The position numbers and the translations under genes are program-made. Below are positions 1-8,841 of a DNA stretch of 64,000 nucleotides, piece by piece; the first letter of the stretch is position 1; every line of letters begins with the position of its first letter. Where the stretch lies: assembly GCA_963682055.1 (NCBI GenBank), contig OY821747.1, positions 24,550,126-24,614,125 on the forward strand, in the 5' to 3' direction. The notes below the pieces were generated by a model that had not been told where the DNA came from, did no database searches, and saw nothing but the letters and a program-made list of their open reading frames with translations. The DNA is from Primula veris. Taxonomy: Eukaryota; Streptophyta; Magnoliopsida; Ericales; Primulaceae.

Positions 1-630
1 TTTTTTTATAGAAATAAAATACCTCACAACATATGTTAATTTTACATAATATCTACAATTGGAATGGTTATGAGACAATGGGAGTTTGTCTACTCAGTGA
101 TGGGCCGATGGCCTATCCCAATGTAACTTTCTTGTTTTATTTTATTGGTTTTATTGATTTCATTATCGCTTTAAATTGTTCTTGATGCACTGTAAAGCAC
201 TGTAAAACATGGTGGGTGAGAACTGAGAAGTGAGAACTATTATAGTACATATTAGTTTATTTCCAAAATATTTAGTAAGTACAAATTAAAAGACACAGTT
301 CTTGTCTTCTTATAATTGTTAGGCTAAGCAAGATTTTGAAGTTTAAGATTTTCACAAACCCTGCCTTTTTTACCTTGTCGGGTCCGCTAAGCAGGGCGGC
401 CTTGAGGTTTTTGAGTCCCGGGAACATGAAAAATGAGGGCGTGTTAGTGAATTGTGTTCCTTAAGTAAACGTTAAAGTAAATTGAATTCTTTTTGAATTG
501 AATTCTTTTCGTTGTCAAGACTACTCCATTAAAGTAAACGTTAGTGACAACTAATTTTACTCTTTATTTACCTATGTATTGGACTAATGGACTTGACCTT
601 TTGGACACTCTTTTTGATACTTTACACATT
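1..630. other. AT-rich intergenic DNA, left edge
   Basis: I see no gene here. The stretch is AT-rich; it has a short GC-richer segment near 375-440 and a local direct repeat of 'taaacgtta' around 465-545. Short open frames occur, but none has a start context, splice signals or protein character that supports coding. The right part is presumably the distal promoter of the gene beginning at 761. Confidence 0.5.
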
Positions 631-634
631 AATT

Positions 635-692
635 TGACCGTTGGGATTCTGATGAACGGTCACAAATCCAACAAACCAAAAAATTATAAATA
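635..692 (+). promoter_or_regulatory. Promoter with two MSA-type motifs and a TATA box
   Basis: Positions 635-645 read TGACCGTTGGG, whose complement CCCAACGGTCA fits the mitosis-specific activator consensus YCYAACGGYYA exactly. A second AACGGTCA core lies at 655-662. TATAAATA follows at 685-692, about 70 bp before the ATG at 761. MSA elements are bound by three-repeat MYB factors and drive G2/M expression in plants; that this promoter is mitotic is inferred from the motifs. Confidence 0.6.
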
Positions 693-760
693 CGTCAATA
701 ATATACTTGTGTACTTGCCCACATACTTTCATTATCTTTCTCACCAATTTTACATTTGTA

Positions 761-1551
761 ATGGAAAATCCTGAGCCTAAAACCTCTCCAAAAACACCAA
801 CCAATATAAATCTCAAAACTCCCATTCTCCAAAATAGTACTTGCATAACTGGCACCCCTCCTAATCGACTCCGAGTCCCTGAGCCATTTAAATTTGCCGA
901 AAGGTAAATTTTTTTAATGTGTTCATAATATGTATCGGTATTTTTTTTCCCATACATATTTGTTTCTATAATTAATAACTATGTAAGCGTTTTCTATAAT
1001 TAATAACTATGTAAGCGTTTTACATGAGGGTCTCAACCACTTAAAACAATGACACTACTCTCCATATTTGTCACTTACTCGTATAATAGTCTATTCTTTT
1101 TCTGAGGGTCGGAATACCTTATCGAATACTCGCCAAGACTTTTAACAATAATAATAAACTAGAGTTATTAAAGTAGCGGTAGAAATAGTACGTAATAGCT
1201 ATCTGGAACAGAGTGATTAGCAGTTTATTTATTTATTTTGTTCTTTATTCTTTTGTAAGGTACAAAAGCCCAACTGACCAGGTTATGTCACCAATCTCCA
1301 AAGGGCTTCTAGCTAGAAGCAGGAAAACTGGTCCTCTCTTACCCCCAAGCAAAAACCAAAACAAGGTAAATGTGAAAAAATAAAACTATAGCTATATATC
1401 GGTATGTATAATCACATTACAACGACAGTGACTGTGACAATTATACGATTATGTATGTCACATTTTGTTTAGTTGTTATTTTTTTGTGTTGCAGATACGG
1501 GATTCAAATTTAAGGGAGCGGGACGTTCTCGTACCTGAAATTATCGAATGA
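761..1551 (+). CDS. Small SP/TP-rich plant protein, 101 aa, three exons (family not recognised)
   Basis: Exons join as 761-903, 1260-1365 and 1495-1551. Each intron begins GT and ends AG, and phases agree, giving 101 residues ending at TGA 1549-1551. The protein is basic and proline-rich, with several proline-directed kinase-type sites (TSPKTP, TGTPP, KSPTD, MSPIS) and a conserved-looking core FAERYKSPTDQ...SKGLLARSRK...LLPPS. Near the C-terminus RDVL fits a minimal RxxL destruction box. No enzyme domain, signal peptide or membrane segment is visible. The MSA-type motifs upstream and the SP/TP sites suggest a small cell-cycle regulator phosphorylated by CDKs, but I cannot name the family. Intron 1 contains a 28-bp perfect tandem duplication (about 964-1019). 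The intron structure and the open frame across three exons make the gene itself likely. Confidence 0.7.
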
Positions 1552-2394
1552 TGATTTGCTGTTTAGGCATTACTGATTAGTGATGCCCGGCTCACATTAT
1601 TATCATTATTTTTGTGAAATACTATTATTTACCTTGTAAAAAGGTTTGGTTAATATAGTAATTTTTTCCTTGTACGAATTCAAGATTCCATCCGAATAAA
1701 TTCAATTTGATGTCGACATGATTCAGTTTTATTGTTGTCGTTCAAGAGGTGTTACTCTATATGAAATGTTTTTTTCTCAGAATGATTCGGCTGTTGCTTA
1801 CTTGCTTATATGTGAATCGCCTTATAAACCACGTTGTCGTTTAAGTGAAATCACCTTTTTAACAAAAAGGTACTAAAACATTTAGCTATTTTAAGTATAA
1901 GGTTAAGTTGCTTACCTGAGTAAAAAGATAACACTTGAAGAACTTCCACACGCCTAGTTTAAGGTTTGTTTGAATCTAGATTTTAGGGTGAGAGTAGCTA
2001 GCTTATTTTGAATTGAAAGAGTAAAAAATAGGTTCATTCAGCTTAAACCTCCAAAATGTCCACGAAAAACAAATTACAAGTCTGCTTCTAAGCTAGCTAA
2101 CCAAAAAAGTAATGCAACTTACTAGCAAATACGCCAAAAAAAAAAAAAAAACACAGTTTAAAAACTTTAACAAGGCCTTTTTTGGTTGCAAGCCTAAGGG
2201 ACTAAGCTGGATATTTTGAGCTCCAAAAAATGAATTTTTTTGATCCATCCAGCTTAATGCTTCTAGGTTCTTCTGAACAAAAACTACAATATAAACAGAA
2301 AAGCTCAGCTTTGAAGCTAGGCAATCAGATGCAGAATGCAACTTTGTTATCAATTGTGCAAAAAACCTGACCTTGAAAGCGGCGCAATTGAGAC
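1552..2394. other. Downstream intergenic DNA with repeat remnants
   Basis: No gene is seen. 2093-2400 contains segments related to the dispersed 'tttggttgca' repeat described below (for example 2179-2215), so this is probably a degraded MITE next to a better copy. Confidence 0.4.
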
Positions 2395-2573
2395 ATGTTT
2401 GGTTGCTTCTTTTTTGCATATAAGTTAGATTTTGAGCTCCACAATAGACTAGATTTTTCAGCTTAAGATTTTCTAGCTTGCTCAGGTCAACAAGCTAGAA
2501 AAGCTCAAGTTTTACTCGTAAATGCAGTCCAAGTTTTAACACAAAAGCTAAGCATATAAGCTGCAATCAAAGA
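2395..2573. repeat. MITE-like dispersed repeat (gtttggttgc family), copy A
   Basis: The left end reads gtttggttgcttct and the right end ctgcaatcaa, an imperfect terminal inverted repeat. The body has the 'aagct/agctt' words shared with the copies at 4455-4620 and 35249-35365. There is no coding capacity. This is a non-autonomous DNA-transposon relic; the superfamily is not assigned. Confidence 0.5.
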
Positions 2574-2616
2574 AGGGCTTTAATAAGTCTGTTGAAGATA
2601 AAATAATACATTTAAC

Positions 2617-3499
2617 TACGGCTGGGAAAAATTCCCGAAATCTCAACCCGCATCCGACCCGATAATGTCGGGTTTTGTGCCAATCCGACAAACTTCGGGA
2701 TCGGGATCGGGATCGGGATCGGGTAACAATTTTGATTTCGTCGGCTGTCCCGACCCGACCCGATTTTTTAATTAATTTATATTTTATATTATATATATAA
2801 CATGATTTTTTTATTTTAACACTAAAATATAAATTAATTTATATCAAATACAAGGGACGAGAATCGAACATTATACATCTACCATACAATGTAAGCAATT
2901 TACCATATGAGGTTCAATCCTTTTTATTTCATATATTAGTTAAGTATAATATAGATTTGTAGTTTTGAATATATAAAACTATTAAAATGAAAAATATACT
3001 TAAATAAAAAGTTATATTGTTAAATTAAAAAATATAAATGTTTATTATTTTGCGATTATAAAAATTATAATAATAATATATCTCATTTAGTATGATAATT
3101 GTTGTTTGTTTAAATAAAACTAAATACTAAAAGAATATGATAAAAAAACGTATCAATTTTTTTATCTACTCCATTATTTATAGTTTCACACTATTTTTCT
3201 ACTACATATTAATTTCTTTTTTCATTTATTAGGAATGTTATTTTTAAATTAGAATTATGTTTCGTGTTAATAACATATTTAGACTTATCAAACGAAAATT
3301 GTTAATAAAAAATAACGTTGTCGTAAAATAAAAAAATATGTCGTGAGATTCGGGATAATATTCCGACCCTACGAGATCCCGAAAAAGTCGGGTCCTGATT
3401 TTTGTCGGGTCGGAGTCGGGATTTTTTTTTTTTTCCACTTACAAAAGTAATCGGGTCGGAATACGGTTTGAGTGTTTACGGGTCGGGTGACGACCTTAA
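2617..3499. mobile_element. hAT-like non-autonomous element with 8-bp target duplication
   Basis: The 883-bp element is flanked by the direct repeat catttaac at 2609-2616 and 3500-3507, the 8-bp duplication typical of hAT insertions. Both ends carry dense GACCCGA/TCGGGTC words in opposite orientations (2640-2765 and 3350-3490), including a tandem gggatc run at 2697-2722, as expected for transposase-binding subterminal repeats. Terminal similarity is weak. The AT-rich middle codes for nothing convincing. A tRNA-like segment lies at about 2848-2920. Confidence 0.65.
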
Positions 3500-3569
3500 C
3501 ATTTAACAAACTAAAAAGAAGCAGAACACACAAGAAATGCCATCAGAATCTCAATTTGCATAGTATTAT

Positions 3570-4941
3570 TCACTCTAAACGGACTTGAAACCATTGGATC
3601 GAACCAACATCTCCATCAATCTCAAGCTCACAAACAGACTTAACCAAATAAGAAACTGCATCATCTGTGTTATCAAACCTAGAAAGATCCGGTGCTAGTT
3701 CATTAACCGGCCAATTCTCTAGCCACCCTTTTAACCTCATTCTTAGTTCGTCTTCAGAAACAAATTCTTCATTTTTTCCAGGTTCCATTAATATGTATGT
3801 ATCTGTATCCGTATTCGACCTCCTCCTCCTTGCAGCGCACACCTACAAGTAACATCATACCCAATAAAGAGAAAAAAAAATTGCCTCCTAATTTATGGGA
3901 TTTTTCGTTGCATCTTTTAAGCAAAAAAGCTGGATTTTTTTAATTTGAGGGAAACATGTACTCATCTTAGCCTTAAAACTTCGCTTTTTCAGGTCAGAAA
4001 ACAGAAAGTTTCCGCATTTATGCTGATCAGCCAAATACAATTCGCCCTTTAAGCAAAAATAAATGATATAACTTGTTTAAAATCTGAAACCAAGCAAGGC
4101 TAAGTGATATCTTCAGCATACAAAAGTTTGTTTTACATACATAGAAATGATAGAATTGATCAAGTCTTAACTTGTGGGTTTGCTTGATTGTGACATTTCA
4201 ACTAATAAGTTTGAAAAAAAAATCAGGTCAAGGAAATTTTGACTATCCACCTTAATTTTGTTTGCCTATTAAGACCTGAAAAGTAGAAAAGTAGAAAAGC
4301 TCAATTTGTTTAAGCTGATCAACCAATTTAGTCCAGAATTGATACAAATAAATCAGCTGAAGTTGCAACAAATCGATGCCTAAGTCATTCTTTAGGCATA
4401 CAGAAGTTGTTTTCTATAACTTAGTTTGATTTCTAAGTCTGAATTTATCTGCTTGTTTGGTTGCATCTTTTAAGCCAAATAGCTGGATTTTTTTTTGAGT
4501 TTGAGAACGAAGCTGGGTGTATCCAACTAAGAAAAGCAGAAAAGCTCACCTCTTAACCTAATCAGCTAATGTAGGACTTTTAAGCAACAAACAAGTTGAG
4601 AATAAAAGTTGCAACCAACCATACCCTAGATAAAATTAGGCTACATAAGCTCATTTATATACCTTGAGTTGATTGCCATGTTCGGTTGGTAATTTTACAA
4701 GGAAATAACTCCTTTTCACAAGCTGCTTTGGGTAACATGTATTTACAAGCTTATTAGCAAAATGGCTTCCCAATTGGCTTGAATATCGGTTACCTAGAAA
4801 AAAATAAAGCAATGTTTTTATATCGGAAACAAAAGTTAAGCATATGTTAAGCTGCTTAGATGTGTTGAGCTTACTGTTGAAACATTGAGTTGCAAAATTC
4901 TTGACGAGTTTGTTCTCCAAAGCTCTATTAATTGTAATCAT
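3570..4941 (-). CDS. CRR7: CHLORORESPIRATORY REDUCTION 7-like protein, 156 aa, three exons
   Basis: Exons on the minus strand are 4875-4941, 4663-4793 and 3570-3842, with GT..AG borders and a continuous frame, giving 156 residues. CRR7 is a small chloroplast stromal factor needed to assemble the NAD(P)H dehydrogenase-like complex of thylakoids (cyclic electron flow, chlororespiration). The first two exons give a basic, Ser/Asn-rich, acid-poor N-terminus that fits a transit peptide. The third exon holds the conserved part: an ARRRRSN patch, [41 protein letters not shown] and a C-terminal QWFQVRLE, which I recognise from CRR7. Intron 2 (3843-4662) contains MITE-like sequence. Only about 120 bp of native upstream DNA remains before a copia insertion at 5065. 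The family call is from memory of the domain; the exon structure is read directly. Confidence 0.83.
4455..4620. repeat. MITE-like repeat (gtttggttgc family), copy B, in CRR7 intron 2
   Basis: It begins gtttggttgcatctttta and ends aaaagttgcaaccaac, terminal inverted repeats of about 10 bp. A more decayed relative lies at about 3905-4030 in the same intron. Body words (agctggattttttt, gcagaaaagctca) are shared with the copy at 35249. Confidence 0.55.
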
Positions 4942-5064
4942 TTTAGTTTTTAGCTATGTAACAAGATGAAAGTAGTAGATAAAGAGATGAGAGTTGAGAC
5001 AAAGTTTGACCTCTATTTTATTTGGCTACTCTTTTTTCTTTTCTTCTTCATCATATCTTCTCTA

Positions 5065-6176
5065 TGTTGGAAAAAACAATAAAAAATGATGTTTTCCGAA
5101 TTGGTCACGAGTCTAAAAATTTAGTCAAATTCCATGCGAATAATCTAAAGTTTAGACTCCGTACTCAATTGGTTTGAGTAGATTGTGTGACAAGTTTTGA
5201 AACGGTATATCGCATAATCTATTCGGTGAATGGAAATTGGCTCCGAAATTGGACCATAGAGTGACAAAATCTGTAATTTTTGGAGAGGAATTGGGAAATC
5301 AAATGAATGGGAAAGTCACCCAAATTATTATCCCACATCAAAGAAAAAAACTATTTTGAATAGTTTATATACATATTCGCCACTAGAGGGTGGTAATAGA
5401 GTGTAGCTTTATAGATGTGTGTGTATGTATGTGTACCACACATGAGCCCTCGGTCTCGGTCTCGGACACGGGTCACGGGCCGGGTCATGGATTACGGGTC
5501 GCGGGCACGGTCGCAGGAATGTTCCGGTTCCGGTTCCAAGAAAATACAGCATTATTTTTTCATAGCATCTTAAAAAGAGAGATAACCACCCACCAACAGC
5601 TCGACCGGATCGAAGCGCCAACGCAACCAGAAACCTTAAGGTGGTTGGACGAATATCGGTTAAGGACAGACTGTTTACAGTCGTCTCATCTTTTCAAATC
5701 TGTCCTTTAATTATCGCATTTCAATTCTGCAATTTATATTTTTGTTTTTTCAATTCTGTAATTTTATTTCAGTATTTTAATTTGTTGTATTTAGCTGTAA
5801 TTTTCAATTATGTTTTTACCTTTATGTAATTTCTTTAAAGTAATGTTTATATTCTGTAATTCGTTTCTGTAATTTAATTCTGTAATTAGAATAGTTTCAA
5901 TTCAGTCGTGTATTTTCTATTTCAATCAGAATAGTCCGGCTATTAAGTTTATACTTTCCAGTCCGGCAGTTTCTGTGTATTGCAATTCAGTACATCAGAT
6001 TATTAATTGATAATAATCTGAATAACGTTTGCTTTAATTATTTTTCAGTACATACATGTTGTAATCTGTAATTTCAGTTTCGTTTCTGAATTAATAAAGA
6101 TTACACTGGTTTTGTTTATCTCTTTTTAGTCCTTATTATTATTGTTTAATTGTTATTTCATACACGGAAACTAACA
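5065..6176 (+). repeat. 5' LTR of outer copia element
   Basis: It starts TGTTGGAAAAAAC and ends AACTAACA, and aligns over most of its length with 14415-15681. It contains a TATA-like 'tatatacatattc' near 5366 and a GC-rich ggtctcgg/cgggtc block at 5450-5530. It lacks the extra block seen in the 3' LTR (about 14935-15115). Short open frames here are not genes. Confidence 0.85.
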
Positions 6177-6531
6177 ATCTTAACCGATATTCTGTTGTTT
6201 ATTTCATGTATTAATACAATTATTTATTTTATAAGGAATAATGCTTTTTTGTTTTCAATTCTAAATCATATTAGAATTTGAATTGCAAAGAAAAATTCCA
6301 AACAGTTTAATTTTTGTTATAAGAATCTTGTTGATACCAACCGTATTGGTATTCAACAAGAATCGTTTAATCCTTTTGATATCAACCGTATTGTTATTCA
6401 AAAGGAAACTGTTTAATTTTCTGTTATTGTTTTAAATAAAATTCTTTTACAAACCCAAATTTCAGTTTTGGTGTTTTGTTTATAGAATTTATTGTACACG
6501 TATCTCATACGTTTTTGTGTTGTCGTTTCAG
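6177..6531 (+). other. Leader of outer copia element
   Basis: AT-rich leader between LTR and gag. It contains 'gttgataccaac' and related direct repeats (about 6330-6410) with the word 'caaccgtattg' twice. The sequence just before the gag ATG (ttttgtgttgtcgtttcag) looks like a 3' splice site, so the gag RNA may be spliced in the leader; this is inference. Confidence 0.45.
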
Positions 6532-7577
6532 ATGACAAATACGTCGCCTATTGAGTTGCCTATCGGGAGTGAGCATGACCCAGTGGTTGATGGAAATGTC
6601 CATAACACTGGGGGCGATGCGAATGTGGGGGCCAACGCCGAGGACGTAGCTGCAGCGGTTGAGGCTGCCGCGGCTGAGGCAATGGCAGATGCTATGGCCA
6701 AAGCTGAGGCTGCGGCCGAAGCAGCGGCTACGGTCAAGGCCACAGGCAAGGCTGCGGCCAAGGGCAAGGCACTGATGTATTCGGATGTGCCTACTTTGCC
6801 GACTTCTCATCAAGAGAAACCGGAAAAATTCAGGGGAGACAACTTCAAACGTTGGCAGCAAAATATGTTGTTTTATCTCACCACCCTGAATCTGACCAGG
6901 TTTCTTAAGGAGACTGCTTCCGTCCTAAGCGAGGACGATCTGGACGAGCAGTCATTTTCTGCGGTTGAGGCATGGAGACATGCCGACTACCTATGCAAGA
7001 ACTATATCCTATGGGCTCTAGATGACACGTTGTTCAGTGTTTTCGAGCATAAAGCTACTGCAAATGAGCTCTGGGAAACTCTCGAAAACAAGTACAAAGT
7101 GAATAACGCTGGCACAAAGAGATTTGTTGTCACGGACTTTCATGAGTACTGTATGACTGACAGTAGGGGTGTCATGGAGCAAGTTGAGAAGCTCTAACTC
7201 ATTTACCATCGCCTTGAGGCTGGGGGGCTAGTGATTAATGAGCCTTTCTAGGTGGCACTCATGATTGAAAAATTGCCACTGTCTTGGAAAGACTTTCAAA
7301 ACTACCTGAAGCACAAGCGGAAGGAAATGAGGCTAGAGGGGCTCATTGAGAAGCTCAATATCGAGATGAGCAACCGTCGCTCCGTAAGGAGAGTCGGTGG
7401 TGCTAACATCTCGATGGCAAAGGCCAATGTGGTCGAAAGCTCCAACGTCAAGTGGTAACGTTTTGACAACGGAGGCAGTGCTGTTGTCGCAAAGAAATTT
7501 GTGGGAACCTACTTTGTCTGTAACAGGACCGGCCATCGTGTCGCGGGCTGTTATGACAATAAAAGCACTGTTAAGCC
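6532..7577 (+). pseudogene. Copia gag pseudogene (outer element)
   Basis: The ATG is at 6532 (aligned to a possible splice acceptor). The first 80 or so residues are Ala-rich with many Glu/Lys (AEAAAEAAAT), followed by a copia-type gag domain (EKPEKFRGDNFKRWQQNMLF, NELWETLENKY, LPLSWKDFQNYLKHKRKEM). The same frame continues through three in-frame stops at 7195-7197, 7249-7251 and 7456-7458 into a zinc-knuckle remnant (YFVCNRTGHRVAGC) in which the first cysteine is Tyr. Gag would package element RNA into virus-like particles; this copy cannot make a full protein. It is cut at 7577 by the nested element. Confidence 0.8.
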
Positions 7578-8776
7578 TGTTGAACGATGTTCTTCTAATC
7601 GATTATTTTAATGATAACAAAATTTGTAAAACATGATAAAAGCTCGTTTTGCGTACTAATCATTTATCTAGCATGTTAAAGGTTTGAAATGATAGTATAT
7701 TGAAATACGAAGCCAACGGATCAAACGAAACCTCAATCGGACTTTAAAACGAACTAGTTACGAGCTTTCAAACTATGTCGAGAAAACCGAGAAATTGCTA
7801 AGGCAGAAACGACCGATCGTAAGGCAGAAACGACCGATCGTTTCAGATCAAAATTCTTCCAGTGAGTTCACATGAAAAACGACCGATCGTTTTTCAGACA
7901 CGACCGATCGTTTTAGGTATGATTTCTTCCAGAGAGTCCTCAAGAAAAACGACCGATCGTTTTACAGACAACGACCGATCGTTTCTGTAGAAATTCAAAA
8001 AGCAGCTTTTTGACTTATCCTGAAAAACTGGGTAACTGCTGAAAAAACATTGAACAAAAAACTCAACAACTACAAACGGTCATCTACTGACCAATGGACC
8101 TTATTGGCTCTACAAATAGCCCCCAAATCCATTGTTGAAGCTATCCAATTCACACACAACAATTAAGCAATTCCTTCATGAAATTCTTCAAGCTTATACT
8201 ACTTATTTTCTCACTTGTATTCATAAATATTCTCGAGTGTAATATTATTGTAATCTTATAAACACCGAGATATTATTTGTTAGTGAGTGATTCATTTCAA
8301 ATTCAATCTTGTAAAGAGTGATTTATAAACTCATTTGTGAGCGAATGATTGGGTAGAGGCTTTGTAAGCAAGTGTAGCTTAAAAGCTCTAGGTCTTTTCA
8401 TTCGGGATACTCATATAGTGAGGGGGAGCTTAATCGGTCGATTAGCTCGTTAGGTTGTAACTTTGGAAGAAGATTCTAGTGAAACACTCGGTAGTGTGAA
8501 TACTGAGGAGAGGACGTAGGCGCATTTTGCCGAACCTCTATAAATCTTGTGTTATTCCTTTTCCTTAACTTTTACTTTCCGCACTTATTTATTGCTTATT
8601 TTGTTTGCTTGAATAGCTTAAATTAGCATTATTAGTTAACACAAGTGTTTAAGTTAGAAGAATTTACTAATTAGCTTAGTTAATAACTCATAGTTTTTAT
8701 TCTGCGAAAATCGTACGTAAACCTTATTCAACCCCCCCCCCCCCCTCTCTAAGGTTTGGACCCTTACGGACCAACA
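7578..8776 (+). repeat. 5' LTR of nested copia element
   Basis: About 1.2 kb, starting TGTTGAAC and ending CCAACA two bases before the primer-binding site. It contains three 70-bp tandem units carrying paired GACCGATCGT motifs (7801-7990) and a C tract at about 8732-8746. The length rests on the start, the terminal CA and the primer site, because no second LTR remains for comparison. Confidence 0.65.
7801..7992. repeat. 70-bp tandem repeat with paired GACCGATCGT quasi-palindromes
   Basis: The motif gaccgatcgt starts at 7811, 7832, 7881, 7902, 7951 and 7973. The first motif of each pair recurs exactly every 70 bp, and within a pair spacing is 21-22 bp. Most copies sit between A runs and T runs (aaaaacga ccga tcgttttt), so each could form a small stem with a CCGA loop. 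Unit flanks (attcttccagtgagt, atttcttccagagagt) are also repeated. Confidence 0.85.
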
Positions 8777-8778
8777 AT

Positions 8779-8790
8779 TGGTATCAGAGC
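8779..8790 (+). other. Primer-binding site (initiator Met-tRNA type)
   Basis: TGGTATCAGAGC directly after the 5' LTR is the standard copia primer site, complementary to the 3' region of plant initiator methionine tRNA. It fixes the end of the 5' LTR at about 8776. Confidence 0.9.
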
Positions 8791-8841
8791 CTAGCTCTTT
8801 TATTTACAAAATCTAACGATTTTTTAGTTTAAAGATCCGAT

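Noticed and set aside
622..957. Minus-strand open frame of 111 codons overlapping the first gene
   Set aside because: It is antisense to exon 1 and the promoter of the 761-1551 gene, and has no domain or splice context.
2093..2419. Minus-strand open frame of 108 codons
   Set aside because: It lies in MITE-like repeat sequence with low-complexity Phe/Leu runs; no protein family character.
5390..5829. Open frames in the 5' LTR of the outer copia element
   Set aside because: They fall wholly within the LTR, and similar frames recur in the 3' LTR at 14712-15335; they are repeat sequence, not genes.
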